Shown here: positions 17,779-27,154 of the stretch, piece after piece
Layout of the letters: each line of letters opens with the position of its first letter
How positions within the stretch are numbered: position 1 is the stretch's first letter
Source: Nocardia jinanensis
GTDB lineage: Bacteria > Actinomycetota > Actinomycetes > Mycobacteriales > Mycobacteriaceae
Reading direction: 5' to 3'
Length of the DNA: 64,000 bases
Assembly: GCF_014645735.1 (NCBI RefSeq)
Contig: NZ_BMMH01000008.1
Coordinates: forward strand, 62,001-126,000
The notes under the pieces: generated by a model
The model's input: the letters and a program-made list of their open reading frames with translations, nothing else
Database searches by the model: none
Told to the model about the DNA's origin: nothing
Translations under genes and position numbers: made by a program

Positions 17779-18453
17779 GTGTCCGGGGAATTGACTGAAC
17801 GGGTCGAGCGGGTCAGACTCGCTCAGGTGTCCTCCCGATTGAGCGTCGAAGAACGACGGGCCCACCTTATCGAGGCCGCGATCGGCCTTGCCGAGAAAAA
17901 GGGAGTCGCGGGGGTGACCACCCGCGATGTCGCTCAGGCCGCAGGCGTCTCACTAGGCGTGGTGCACTACTGCTTCGAGAACAAGGACGCGCTGATGACC
18001 GAATTGGTCAAGGCGCTGTCGATGGAGCTGCGCGATTCGGTCGACGCCAACGAATCGGTCTGGCAGGAAGCGGGCAGCGGCAACACCGCATTGCGGGATC
18101 TGCTGCGCGCCGGACTGGAACTCATGTGGCTCAATATCGAAGCCACACCCCAACGTCAGCTGCTCACCTACGAAACCACCACCTACGCGCTGCGCGAGGG
18201 CGAGCAGACTCCCGCCAAGCTGGCGATCGCCCGCGAACAGTACAACTTCAACGATTCGACGGTCGCCGATATCCTCGACCACGCCCGCGATGCCACCGGC
18301 AGCACCTGGAGAGTTCCGGTGTCCCAGCTCTCGCGGTTCACCCTCAGCGTGATCGACGGCATCGTGCTGCGCTGGCTGGTCGACAACGACAGCGAAAGCG
18401 TTCGCACGCAACTGGATCTGCTCGCCCAGGCACTGGCCGGGCACGCGGACTAG
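17779..18453 (+). CDS. TetR-family transcriptional regulator
   Basis: A 224-residue regulator. The N-terminal helix-turn-helix (about 24-70: RAHLIEAAIGLAEKKGVAGVTTRDVAQAAGVSLGVVHYCFENKDALMTELV) is clear. The C-terminal ligand-binding domain is of the BetI/TetR_C_6-like helical type (TLSVIDGIVLRWLVDND). The start is uncertain: GTG at 17779 gives full length, and GTG at 17827 is a shorter alternative. It is convergent with the sacsin-like ATPase gene. The ligand and targets are unknown. Confidence 0.85.
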   Translation: MSGELTERVERVRLAQVSSRLSVEERRAHLIEAAIGLAEKKGVAGVTTRDVAQAAGVSLGVVHYCFENKDALMTELVKALSMELRDSVDANESVWQEAGSGNTALRDLLRAGLELMWLNIEATPQRQLLTYETTTYALREGEQTPAKLAIAREQYNFNDSTVADILDHARDATGSTWRVPVSQLSRFTLSVIDGIVLRWLVDNDSESVRTQLDLLAQALAGHAD

Positions 18454-18469
18454 TACAACCGCCCGTCGA

Positions 18470-21343
18470 TCAGCCGGGTCGGCCCGGCCGCAGCACATGG
18501 GTAGCGGTGCCGTCGCGCCACCACGGGACGGTCACCGTCCGGTCCACCGCACCCGTCAGCCGGATACGCAGCTCGTCGTGCAGGATCAAGGGACCCTGCT
18601 GTGGCGGCAGTGCGAAAAGCCCGCGGAGCACCACGCCCAGCGGCTCCTCCGTCCAATTGGTCTCGTGGCCCGCACCGAGCACTTCGGCCTCGACCTGTTC
18701 GGAAACCACCGGGAGATCCAGCAGGACGGCGAGGTCGGCGGCGGTCGCCGGATCCGCGACGACCAGCCGGTCCGCGGGCACCGCGAGACCGAACCAGGGC
18801 CGGTCCAGCACCAGCGCGTCACCGGCATCGATCACCGCGCCGGACAGGGCCCGCACCCGGTCGGGCGGATCGAGCGCGGTGAGATCCAGCCGCGGCACAG
18901 CCGCGCCCAGCCGGGCATGCACCAGCGACACCACTTCCGCCGCCGGTGACTTCTCGTTATCGGACAACGCCTCCAGCAGCGTCTCGACCAGCGCGAGATC
19001 CAGGGCGCCGGGATCAGCGAGACAGCCGCGCAGCGCGTCCAGATCGACAGCGGACAAGCCGGTGATCGGGAGTTCCGGCAGCAGCCCGGCGAATTCGATA
19101 TCCGCCGGGTGGCGGTAGCCGCCCAGCGCGATTCCGTCGATCCGCGCGTAATGGCGCAACCACCACGCGGTATATCCGTCCGGATCGCCGAGCAGCGGCC
19201 GGGTACGTTCGGTGGTCAGCAACCGCCAGAGCGCCTCCGGCCAGGCCGCATCGTCCACCAGATCCAGATCCCGTACGGCGACCAGCTCCGCGGGATCTTC
19301 GGAAAGCCCGGCCCACCAGGTTTCCTCGTCATCGAGATGATGGTCGGGACCGGTGGGGTCGGTTTCGGCTACCACGCCGAAATCCCATCCGACCCCGATC
19401 GCCCGCAGTGCCTCGGCACCGTACTCGGCGACCACCTCCCCGGCGACGACTGTGAACGGTGAATCCGGGACCAGTAGTTCGATCAATGGGGCATCCGGTA
19501 GCAGCAGTTCGTCGGCCGGCCGCGCACCGCCGGAGCTGTCGGACAGTTCGAGCATGCCGAGCCAGTCCGGCAGTTCGGTCGTACCCGCGGCCGCGGCCAG
19601 TCGCAACACCGCTTCGATCGTGTCCGGATCAGCGGGGTGCTCGGTCAGTTCCGCCTGTAATGCGGGATCGGACAGCAGATCCGCTATCCCGGCCTGCTGA
19701 GCGCCGAGCCGCGCCAGCAACGGGTGCGCCGCTTCCGGATGCACCAGGCGAGCCCAGTGCACCGGCACCGCGGCGGGTAGTGCGGCGAGCTCGTCGTCCA
19801 GCACCACCGTCCGCGGACCCGTCACCAGCCGGCCGTCGGCGAGCGGCACCGGCAACGCGCCGAGTTCCTCCACTGTCAGCGGATCGGTGACGAACGGTTC
19901 CAACGCGGAGTAGAGAGCGAACCACCAGGAGGCAGACCGTTCCAGTCCGGCGCAGAGTTCCGCCAGCCGGGCCGGACCGAGCCGGTGCACCTCCAGCGCC
20001 GCGAGTGCTTCGGCATACCGTGCGCCGGACAGATCCGGGTCCACCAGCGGATCGAGCACCCCGCCCAGCAGTCCGGCCAGTTCGGGAGTGAGGTCGGGGT
20101 ACACGCTCGCCCGCGCGGGCACCGCTACCCGGTCACCGTCCCCGTCGGCGTCCCCGTCCCGGGGCACCTCATCGCCTTCGGCATCCGACGGCGCGGCGAC
20201 CACCGGGAGCCATACACCGGTCCGCAGCTCACGCAGGATCGCCTCGCGCAGCAGTCCGTCGGTCTCACTGCGCGCGAAGGCCGGAGCCGGCACCAGCACC
20301 AGCCGCGACCGCCGGGGCAGTGCGCGCGCGAAATCGGCGTAACCGGCGGCCAGTTCGGCGAGACGGTTGCCGGGCAGCACCCGGCGGCGGTCCGGTTGCA
20401 TCGGAATATCGGCGATGAGCACCGCCGGAAGGGACAGTTCCTCGTCCGAACGGGTCGGTGCCCGCAGCACATCGGGACCGGCGGGTACCGGAACGCCGTC
20501 ACGCAACGGCAGCAGCCAGCGCGCCCGAGCGGTCCGGAACTGCCACCACCCCTGCTCGGTCCCGGGTCCGCTGATCCGCAGCTCGCTCACTCCCGCGAAC
20601 CCCGAATCTCCCGTTTCGGCGCGCACGACATCGTCACCGATCCTGATCTCCCGCAGGGCCGGCAACTCCAGCAGCAGGTCTACGGCCTCGGCCCGCATGG
20701 ATTCCAGCAGTGCGACAGGATCGACACCCTCGCGCAGCGACAGCACGATCTCGGTCTCGGAACCCGGGCGGGGAGCGGCAGCCACGGGCCAGGCCAGTCG
20801 TAGCACCGGCGGCACGAACCCGTTTCCGGCCTCCGGCACGGCCACTCCGGAGTCGCTCAGCGCGGCGCGGGTGAGTTCCCGGGAAAAGCGCAGCGATCCA
20901 CTGGTGGAGCGGAATTCGAGTTCCTCACTCGCCGTCAGCACGGCGGTGAATCCGACACCGAATCGCCCGGTCTCCCCACCGCTCCCGGATTTCCCCGACG
21001 CCCGCAGGGCGGTCAGTGCGTGTACCCCGGATATATCCAGCGGTGCGCCGGTATTGGCGACCGACAACGTCCGTCCTGTGCACTGCACAGTGATCCGGCC
21101 CGGTACCCCCGCTTTCACAGCCGCGTCCGCCGCGTTCTGCGCCAATTCGGTCAGCAGGCGATCGCGGTAACCGGCATGAACCAGATCGGCCTCGGTGGTC
21201 GCGTCCTCACGCAACCGGGTCGGCGAATCACGCCAGGCGGCCAGCACCGCGGCGCGCAGGCTCGCGGTGCCGAAGGGATCCGCGCTGCCGGCGTCCGTTT
21301 CCACTGGCCCGAACGTATCGCCCACCGCACCGGTCTCGCTCAC
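18470..21343 (-). CDS. Sacsin N-terminal ATPase-like protein (HSP90-type ATP-binding fold)
   Basis: A protein of about 957 residues. Residues about 40-200 carry a GHKL/HSP90-like ATP-binding domain in the sacsin style: the N-box LLTELAQNAADAA, the sensor segment LSVANTGAPLDISGVHALTALRASGKS and the lid glycines in GGETGRFGVGFTAVL. The remaining 750 residues are Leu/Ala/Pro-rich with no motif I know. No signal peptide is present. The start is uncertain: I use the GTG at 21343 (VSETG); an in-frame GTG at 21385 would add 14 basic residues. Such proteins are widespread in actinobacteria without a proven role; a chaperone-like or DNA-associated role is inference. Confidence 0.78.
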   Translation of the reverse strand: MSETGAVGDTFGPVETDAGSADPFGTASLRAAVLAAWRDSPTRLREDATTEADLVHAGYRDRLLTELAQNAADAAVKAGVPGRITVQCTGRTLSVANTGAPLDISGVHALTALRASGKSGSGGETGRFGVGFTAVLTASEELEFRSTSGSLRFSRELTRAALSDSGVAVPEAGNGFVPPVLRLAWPVAAAPRPGSETEIVLSLREGVDPVALLESMRAEAVDLLLELPALREIRIGDDVVRAETGDSGFAGVSELRISGPGTEQGWWQFRTARARWLLPLRDGVPVPAGPDVLRAPTRSDEELSLPAVLIADIPMQPDRRRVLPGNRLAELAAGYADFARALPRRSRLVLVPAPAFARSETDGLLREAILRELRTGVWLPVVAAPSDAEGDEVPRDGDADGDGDRVAVPARASVYPDLTPELAGLLGGVLDPLVDPDLSGARYAEALAALEVHRLGPARLAELCAGLERSASWWFALYSALEPFVTDPLTVEELGALPVPLADGRLVTGPRTVVLDDELAALPAAVPVHWARLVHPEAAHPLLARLGAQQAGIADLLSDPALQAELTEHPADPDTIEAVLRLAAAAGTTELPDWLGMLELSDSSGGARPADELLLPDAPLIELLVPDSPFTVVAGEVVAEYGAEALRAIGVGWDFGVVAETDPTGPDHHLDDEETWWAGLSEDPAELVAVRDLDLVDDAAWPEALWRLLTTERTRPLLGDPDGYTAWWLRHYARIDGIALGGYRHPADIEFAGLLPELPITGLSAVDLDALRGCLADPGALDLALVETLLEALSDNEKSPAAEVVSLVHARLGAAVPRLDLTALDPPDRVRALSGAVIDAGDALVLDRPWFGLAVPADRLVVADPATAADLAVLLDLPVVSEQVEAEVLGAGHETNWTEEPLGVVLRGLFALPPQQGPLILHDELRIRLTGAVDRTVTVPWWRDGTATHVLRPGRPG

Positions 21344-21701
21344 CCGAGTCAGCGTACGTGCCCTGTTCCGCCGAGCGCGCCGCACGGCACGGTCGCGCCG
21401 GACGGGCCACGGCCGCCCGGAATCACTGCGGCGGCCCGGCGGACGCTCCCGGCGCGACCGCGGTGCGGCCGATCACGAGACCAACCGTGCGCCGGCCCAC
21501 GAAGTCACACGACCGCGGGCGGAGTCGAGTTCGGCTCGGCGACCCGGGCCGTTCCGGCCGGACGGGACACGGGACGCCGACCTCGGATCGGTCCGCAGGG
21601 CGATGACGGTTCGGAGGTTCCGGAGGCAGGTTCGCCTTGCCGGTCCGGCGCGGCGATCCACGATTCGGATCGGGTGTCGGCGGCGAGGAGCGCTCCGCCG
21701 G
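21344..21701. other. Intergenic region
   Basis: About 358 bp of very GC-rich sequence between the ATPase gene start and the DUF3027 gene stop, both on the minus strand. Several frames are open only because of base composition. I see no gene, hairpin with a clear partner, or promoter motif. Confidence 0.4.
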
Positions 21702-22772
21702 CTACCGGTGGGTTTCCGGCCCGGTGGCAGGGTCGGAGTCGGCCGCTTCCGCGGTGGCCGGATCCGGCCGAGGAGTATCGGCGCGACCGGCGTTCCCGGC
21801 CGCCGCATCGACAGATTCGTCGGTGGATTCGACGGCGACCGGCTCGGCAACGGTTGCCGCGGGCGGTTCGGCCACCGGGTCGCCGGTTGCCGTTTCCGGA
21901 TGAGCCCGGCCGGAACCCGGCTCCTCCACCCGCGGGACGGTATTTCCGCCCGGCTCCAGCGCAGCGGTTTCCGGGGCGCCGGTGGATTCCGCGGTCACGC
22001 TCGCGGCCTCGGCGGCCGGCGGCTTCGGCGCTACCGCGACCACCTCGATCGCGGCATCGTCATAGGCCTGATAGATCGGTGATCCGGCGCCGGTCGGCAA
22101 CTGGGTGTCCGAATGGGCCCCGCAGCCGTACCCCATATGCACAACATGGCCGTCGGCGCCCATGACATTCGCGCAGACCCCGAAGCAGGCGCGCAGCGCG
22201 CCGGCCAGCGGCAGATAGAAACCGCAGCTCTCGCAGGACCCGGGAGCGGCCTTGGCCATCTCGTTATCGGGGCCGTAGTCGGAGTACCAGCGTTCGGCAG
22301 CGTCCTCGCGGCCCTCTCGGCTGAGCACCTGCTTACGGCCCAGACCCACCTGGCCGGCCACTTCGTCGACCTCGGGATCGCCGGTAGCGGAATAGCCGGG
22401 TACCAGGCGCGGGTCGTCGGCGGGCGGGGCCAGCAGATCGCCGGGCGCCAGATCGCCGGGACGGATGCGCTGGTCCCACGGTACGAAATCCGGTGCGATC
22501 AGCGCGTCGGGGCCGGGCAGCAGCGCCGACTCGCTCACGGTCACCCGGTCGGTGTCCGGTGCGGCGGCCACCACCACCGCCCACTGCCACCCGTGGTAGC
22601 CGGGCAGAGTGGCCTCGAATCGGTGCGTGGCCGAACATTCGTCCTCGGCGCGGACTCCCAGATGCACTCCGACCCCGGTGGGCTCCAGGTCCACGAGCGC
22701 ACGACGAGCCAGGTCGACGGCCCCTGCCAGGATCGTCCGCACCTCGGTGTCCGAAACAGATACTGCGCTCAC
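21702..22772 (-). CDS. DUF3027 protein with Cys/His cluster
   Basis: A 356-residue protein. The first 235 residues are conserved DUF3027 sequence (Rv0877-type), including GYHGWQWAVVVAAAPDTDRVTVSE and WDQRIRPGDLAPGDLL. A Cys-rich stretch CESCGFYLPL...CFGVCANVM...CGAHSD holds five cysteines and several histidines, which looks like a zinc site. The last 110 residues are a low-complexity Ala/Pro/Glu/Thr tail. The start is the GTG at 22772. It is divergent from the glutaminyl cyclase-like gene, only 17 bp apart. Function is unknown; metal binding is inferred from the Cys pattern. Confidence 0.82.
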   Translation of the reverse strand: MSAVSVSDTEVRTILAGAVDLARRALVDLEPTGVGVHLGVRAEDECSATHRFEATLPGYHGWQWAVVVAAAPDTDRVTVSESALLPGPDALIAPDFVPWDQRIRPGDLAPGDLLAPPADDPRLVPGYSATGDPEVDEVAGQVGLGRKQVLSREGREDAAERWYSDYGPDNEMAKAAPGSCESCGFYLPLAGALRACFGVCANVMGADGHVVHMGYGCGAHSDTQLPTGAGSPIYQAYDDAAIEVVAVAPKPPAAEAASVTAESTGAPETAALEPGGNTVPRVEEPGSGRAHPETATGDPVAEPPAATVAEPVAVESTDESVDAAAGNAGRADTPRPDPATAEAADSDPATGPETHR

Positions 22773-22776
22773 GGAC

Positions 22777-22782
22777 TACATT
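22777..22782 (+). promoter_or_regulatory. -10 element of leaderless glutaminyl cyclase gene
   Basis: TACATT 7 nt before the ATG at 22790, with only 17 bp to the divergent DUF3027 start codon, so no room for a leader. Confidence 0.55.
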
Positions 22783-22789
22783 TTGCCGT

Positions 22790-23563
22790 ATGAAGCACGC
22801 TCGGTGTACCTGGGTCGGCGCCACGCTGGTCTGCCTGCTCGCCGCGGCCGCCTGCCGGAACACCCCCGACACGGTGCCGCGCCTGGATATCGAGGTGCTG
22901 GCGACCCATCGACACGATCTGGGCGCGTTCACCCAGGGCCTGGAAATCGACGGTGAAGTGCTGTACGAGAGCACCGGGATGGTGGGGTTCTCCGGTATCC
23001 GCACCACCGACCGCGGCACCGGCCGGGAACTCGCCCGCAGCGCCCTCCCGCCACCCTTCTTCGGTGAGGGCATCACCCTGGCCGGCGACACACTGTGGCA
23101 GATCACCTGGAAAGAAGGGGTCGCCTTCGCACGCGATCCGCGGACGCTGGCCGAGAGACACCGGGTGAGCTACCCGGGTGAGGGCTGGGGCCTGTGCACC
23201 CGCGACGGGCAACTGGTCATGAGCGACGGGTCGGCCCGTCTCACCTTCCGTGACCCGGTGACCTTCGCGCCCACCGGGTCGGTGGCGCTGACCAGCCATA
23301 CCGGCGCGCGCCTGAACGAGCTCGAATGCGCGCAGGACGGTTCGGTCTACGCCAACTCCTGGCCGACCGACGAGATTCTCCGGATCGATCCCGAGACCGG
23401 GCGTGTCCTGGCCGTCGTCGATGCCGCCGGGCTGCTTCCGGCCACCGAACGCGCGCAGACCGACGTGCTCAACGGTATCGCCCAGATCCCGGGCACCGAC
23501 CGCTTCCTGGTCACCGGAAAGTACTGGCCGACGGTGTTCGAGGTCCGTTTCGTCCCGGCCTGA
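22790..23563 (+). CDS. Glutaminyl-peptide cyclotransferase, plant-type beta-propeller lipoprotein
   Basis: A 257-residue exported protein. The signal peptide ends in LLAAAAC, a plausible lipobox with the Cys near residue 20, so it is probably membrane-anchored outside the cell. The mature part is the five-bladed propeller seen in plant-type glutaminyl cyclases, which turn N-terminal Gln into pyroglutamate: RHDLGAFTQGLEI, YESTGMVGFSGI, FFGEGITLAGDTLWQITWKEG, GEGWGLCTRDG, LNELECAQDGSVYANSWPTDEI and DVLNGIAQIPGTDRFLVTGKYWP. I start it at the ATG at 22790. Function is inferred from the family. Confidence 0.85.
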   Translation: MKHARCTWVGATLVCLLAAAACRNTPDTVPRLDIEVLATHRHDLGAFTQGLEIDGEVLYESTGMVGFSGIRTTDRGTGRELARSALPPPFFGEGITLAGDTLWQITWKEGVAFARDPRTLAERHRVSYPGEGWGLCTRDGQLVMSDGSARLTFRDPVTFAPTGSVALTSHTGARLNELECAQDGSVYANSWPTDEILRIDPETGRVLAVVDAAGLLPATERAQTDVLNGIAQIPGTDRFLVTGKYWPTVFEVRFVPA

Positions 23564-23655
23564 CCCACGTGGCGGCAGAGCGACACATCTCACTTTCCGG
23601 CCCTCGTGAGCAGGGCGGCGTTTGCGGGTCGCCGCCGTGGGCCAGAATTGATGAT

Positions 23656-25986
23656 GTGCCCACTTCCCGCGAGCCCTCCGGTTCCGATCGCGGTCAGTGG
23701 CCCGCCGGCGAGTCTCCGCCACCACAGCGGCATCCAGGTTTCGACCGCTACCCCCCGCCGAACGTGCCACACCGCGATCACGAACCCGCCCCGAACCCTC
23801 GACCCGCCCCACCGCCGACCCGTCCGCTGCCCACCGCCGAATCCGGTACCGCGCGGCCGGGCGGTCCCTCGTCGCGGCCGGGTCCCGGCGATCGTCGGGT
23901 CCCGCCGGTGGTGGAGAACCGGGGCCGCCCCGCGGGGCGGGAGGGCCGCTTCGCTCGCATACTGGGGTCCCTGAGCGGGTCGCGTGAATCGGCGGACCCG
24001 GTCGACCCGCCGGCCGCGCGGGGAACCGAGCTCCCGCGCTCCGACCGCCGGAGCGGCGAACCGAACGGCACTTCGTACTCCCCCGGGGAGAGACGGCCGT
24101 GGTCCGGCACCGAGCGCGGACGGCCCACGCCGGGTAGTTCCGCGGCGGGTGGGTCGGTCTCGAGCGGCTCCGTCCCGAGGTCCGGTAGTTCCGACCAGGC
24201 GGCTGGTGGCTCCCTCCCACGGGCCAGTGGTTCCACCCCGGGGGGCGGGGGACCCGCCCCCCGGTACCGGCCGGGACCACCCGCGGGTCACCCTGCCCCC
24301 GGCAGCCCGGTTCTCTCCCCCGGCCCCAAAGCGCGGCGCGAACCGGGCGGATTCGGTGCGGGAGATCGTCGCCCCACCGAGGCCGGGCGTGAGTCCTGGG
24401 GCCACCCGGCGCCGGCCGCCGATTCGCGGGATCGCACCGAACCGGACAGCGCCGGGACACGACAAGCGGATACGAACGGCGCCGCATACGAAGAACCAGC
24501 GGCGACCAAGGAGTACCCGGGCGCCGAAGCCGGTTCGGAATACGACGCCGAGGGCCACCGTGTCCCTCGCAAGCTCACCGTCACACGGGTCGCGGCGATG
24601 CGCGGGCGGGAGATCACCGAGAAAGGTATCGCCACCTTCCGGCGGGCGGCCGAAGCCGACGGCGCGCACAAATCCGGTTTGACGGCGCTCACCTACGCCA
24701 CCATGGCGAACTTCGCGCTGGACGCCGCCATCGCGGTCGCACTGGCCAATACGCTCTTCTTCGCCAGCGCGACCGCGGAGAGCAAAACGAAGGTCGCGCT
24801 GTATCTACTGATCACCATCGCCCCGTTCGCGCTCATCGCGCCGCTCATCGGCCCGGCTCTGGACCGGTTGCAACGCGGCCGCCGGTTGGCTCTGGCCAGT
24901 TCGTTCGCCGTACGCGCGGTACTGGCGGTGGTGCTGATCTTCAGTTTCGACAGCTGGGTGCTGTACCCGCTGGCGCTGTGCATGATGGTGCTCAGCAAAT
25001 CGTTCGCAGTGCTCAAGAGCGCGGTGACGCCCAGAGTCCTGCCCCCCGATATCGACCTCGTCCGCACGAACTCACGGCTCACCGTTTTCGGACTGGTCGG
25101 CGGCACGCTCGGCGCGGGCGGGATCGCGGCGGCAACCGCCGCGCTCACCGGCTCGACCGGCGCGTTGATCCTGGCCACCGGGATCGCCGTCGGAGGCGCG
25201 TATCTGAGCTGGAAGATTCCGCGCTGGGTGGAGATCACCGAGGGTGAGGTTCCGACCACACTCGGCTACCACGCCCGCGACGCGGAAACCGAGGTATTCG
25301 ACCCCGCCACCGAATCCGCGGTACCACCGCGCAAACGTCGCCAGCCGCTCGGCCGCGCGGTGGTCACCGGACTCTGGGGCAACGGCAGTATCCGGGTGCT
25401 CACCGGGTTCCTGACCTTCTATATCGCGTTCGTGGCCAAGGCGACCGAACACCGCCCGGTACAGCAGGCGGCAATGCTGGGTCTGGTCGGCGCGGCGGCC
25501 GCTATCGGTAATTTCGCGGGCAACGCCACCGGGGCGCGGCTGCAGCTCGGCCGGCCTTCGCTGATCGTGGTGAACTGCACGATCGGATGCACAGCCGTGG
25601 CCGTACTGGCGGTGGTGACGGACAACTTGTTCGGTGCGGCGGTGGCCGCGCTGGTCGCCTCGGGGGCGAGTGCGCTGGCCAAGGTCTCCCTCGATGCCGC
25701 GATCCAGGACGACCTTCCACCCGAGTCGATCGCCTCCGGGTTCGGTCGCTCCGAAACCGTGCTGCAGCTCAGCTGGGTGATCGGGGGCGCGGGCGGAGTT
25801 CTGCTCCCGACCGACTACTGGAAGGGGTTCGCGGTGGTCAGTGCGGTGCTGGTCGGGGGACTCGTCCAGACTGTGCTGAGCTATCGCGGGTTCAGCCTGC
25901 TGCCCGGTCTCGGCGGTCGCCGCCCGCTGCACGCCGAACAGGAAGTTCCGCACTACGACCCCCCACGAGGAGAAGCCGCCCGGTGA
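23656..25986 (+). CDS. MFS-type membrane protein with long disordered N-terminus
   Basis: A 776-residue protein, Rv0876c-like. Residues 1-300 are Pro/Gly/Arg/Ser-rich and surely disordered. A conserved acidic/basic linker (HRVPRKLTVTRVAAMRGREITEKGIATFRRAAEADGA) then leads into about 11-12 membrane helices with MFS features such as LIGPALDRLQRGRRLAL after helix 2. The substrate is unknown. I choose the GTG at 23656, with CAGAAT 7 bp before it (possibly leaderless); the frame is open further upstream across the preceding gene, which is not credible coding. Its stop overlaps the start of the DUF2771 gene. Confidence 0.82.
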   Translation: MPTSREPSGSDRGQWPAGESPPPQRHPGFDRYPPPNVPHRDHEPAPNPRPAPPPTRPLPTAESGTARPGGPSSRPGPGDRRVPPVVENRGRPAGREGRFARILGSLSGSRESADPVDPPAARGTELPRSDRRSGEPNGTSYSPGERRPWSGTERGRPTPGSSAAGGSVSSGSVPRSGSSDQAAGGSLPRASGSTPGGGGPAPRYRPGPPAGHPAPGSPVLSPGPKARREPGGFGAGDRRPTEAGRESWGHPAPAADSRDRTEPDSAGTRQADTNGAAYEEPAATKEYPGAEAGSEYDAEGHRVPRKLTVTRVAAMRGREITEKGIATFRRAAEADGAHKSGLTALTYATMANFALDAAIAVALANTLFFASATAESKTKVALYLLITIAPFALIAPLIGPALDRLQRGRRLALASSFAVRAVLAVVLIFSFDSWVLYPLALCMMVLSKSFAVLKSAVTPRVLPPDIDLVRTNSRLTVFGLVGGTLGAGGIAAATAALTGSTGALILATGIAVGGAYLSWKIPRWVEITEGEVPTTLGYHARDAETEVFDPATESAVPPRKRRQPLGRAVVTGLWGNGSIRVLTGFLTFYIAFVAKATEHRPVQQAAMLGLVGAAAAIGNFAGNATGARLQLGRPSLIVVNCTIGCTAVAVLAVVTDNLFGAAVAALVASGASALAKVSLDAAIQDDLPPESIASGFGRSETVLQLSWVIGGAGGVLLPTDYWKGFAVVSAVLVGGLVQTVLSYRGFSLLPGLGGRRPLHAEQEVPHYDPPRGEAAR

Positions 25987-26489
25987 GTACGAACAAAGTC
26001 CGCACGACTCTCGCGCTGGCCCTGGCCGGGATCCTGGTGCTGGTGACCGCCACCGCCGGTGTGGTCTGGCTGCTGGCGCGAGACGCCGAACCCGGGGACC
26101 CGGAACTCACCGCGTACGCGCACGGCACCAGTGTCACAGTGCCGCCGTTCCGCTACTGCACGGTGCGGATGCAGGACTGCCGGCAGGGCGAAACCGTTTT
26201 CCTGGAGGTACCGACCGGTAATCCCCTGCAGATCTCATTGCCCGACGCGCTCGTGGACAGCCCGTGGGAACTGTTGCCGCTCTATGTCCGCGAGAACGGC
26301 GAACTCGTCGAGCGGCCGAGCTCCTACCGGGACCATCCGGCGGACACCCGCGCGCTGACCGTCCCGTCGCAGCCCGAACCGGGTCTGGAACTGGTCGGGG
26401 TGGAGTTGCAGGTGATGATCATCGCGATCGACGAGGCCGGTAACGAGTTCCCCATCCCGCACGCGGTGTGGTCGATCAAGACGGCCTGA
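25983..26489 (+). CDS. DUF2771 membrane-anchored exported protein
   Basis: A 168-residue protein. One N-terminal membrane segment (about 8-30) is followed by an extracytoplasmic domain with two Cys (FRYCTVRMQDCRQGE) and Ig-like strands (GNPLQISLPDALVDSPWELLPLY, LVGVELQVMIIAIDEAGNEFPIPHAVWSIKTA). It matches the DUF2771 family (Rv0875c-type) of unknown role. The GTG start overlaps the stop of the MFS gene (GTGA), so both are cotranscribed and probably work together at the membrane. Confidence 0.82.
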   Translation: MSTNKVRTTLALALAGILVLVTATAGVVWLLARDAEPGDPELTAYAHGTSVTVPPFRYCTVRMQDCRQGETVFLEVPTGNPLQISLPDALVDSPWELLPLYVRENGELVERPSSYRDHPADTRALTVPSQPEPGLELVGVELQVMIIAIDEAGNEFPIPHAVWSIKTA

Positions 26490-26496
26490 AACGACA

Positions 26497-26527
26497 GCGG
26501 GCCGACCGGATCATCCGGCCGGCCCGC
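26497..26527. terminator. Bidirectional terminator between DUF2771 gene and cspB
   Basis: 14-bp GC stem with one mismatch (26497-26510 with 26514-26527) and a TCA loop between convergent genes. Confidence 0.75.
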
Positions 26528-26547
26528 GAACGTTCTCGCGTATCGGA

Positions 26548-26967
26548 TCAGCTGTCGAGTTCCCGCGCCACCGCGCGCACGACCTCCGAGATGCGCTGGG
26601 CGGTCTTGCGATCCGGGTAACGACCCTTGCGCAGATCCGGCTGCACCTTCGCCTCCAGCAGTGTGATCATGTCCTCGACCATGCCGTGGAGCTCATCGGG
26701 GCTGTGCTTACGCGCCACCGGCTCCTTGCGGATGCTGCGCTCCTGGTTCTGCCGCACCGACGGAGGCGCCTCCACCAGTTTCAGGCTCAGCGCCTGCGGC
26801 CCGCGCCGCCCGGCCGCCATCCCGAACTCGACCCGCTGACCGGGTTTGAGCGTCTCGACACCCTGGGGCAGCGCGGACGAGCGGACATAGACGTCCTCAC
26901 CCTCGTCCTGGGAAAGGAAGCCGAAGCCCTTTTCCACGTCGTACCACTTCACCTTGCCGGTCGGCAC
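26548..26967 (-). CDS. cspB: Cold-shock protein CspB type with C-terminal extension
   Basis: A 139-residue protein. The first 66 residues form a cold-shock domain with both RNA-binding motifs (KGFGFLS and VYVRSS), so it should bind single-stranded RNA or DNA. The next 70 residues are a helical extension (KHSPDELHGMVEDMITLLEAKVQPDLRKGRYPDRKTA) found in the mycobacterial Rv0871 type but not in classical CspA. I prefer the GTG at 26967, which has GGGTGAG just upstream and begins VPTGKVKWY; GTG at 26976 is the alternative. It is a single gene, convergent with the DUF2771 gene. Confidence 0.88.
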   Translation of the reverse strand: MPTGKVKWYDVEKGFGFLSQDEGEDVYVRSSALPQGVETLKPGQRVEFGMAAGRRGPQALSLKLVEAPPSVRQNQERSIRKEPVARKHSPDELHGMVEDMITLLEAKVQPDLRKGRYPDRKTAQRISEVVRAVARELDS

Positions 26968-27142
26968 TGCGCTCACCCGTTCGTCTGTTCGGCGCCCGGC
27001 CCACCGGGCCCGGTCACACTCGTCCGCTGAAACCCGCTGATGGCAGGCCTTGCCTCTACTCGAAAAACGCGCCCCACAAGCATGCAGGACGCGAGATCGC
27101 TCCGAGTCTACCCCGGTGGGTACAGCACCAGCACATCAGTTT

Positions 27143-27148
27143 TACGGT
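27143..27148 (+). promoter_or_regulatory. -10 element of leaderless small membrane gene
   Basis: TACGGT 6 nt before the GTG at 27155. Confidence 0.45.
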
Positions 27149-27154
27149 CGAACG

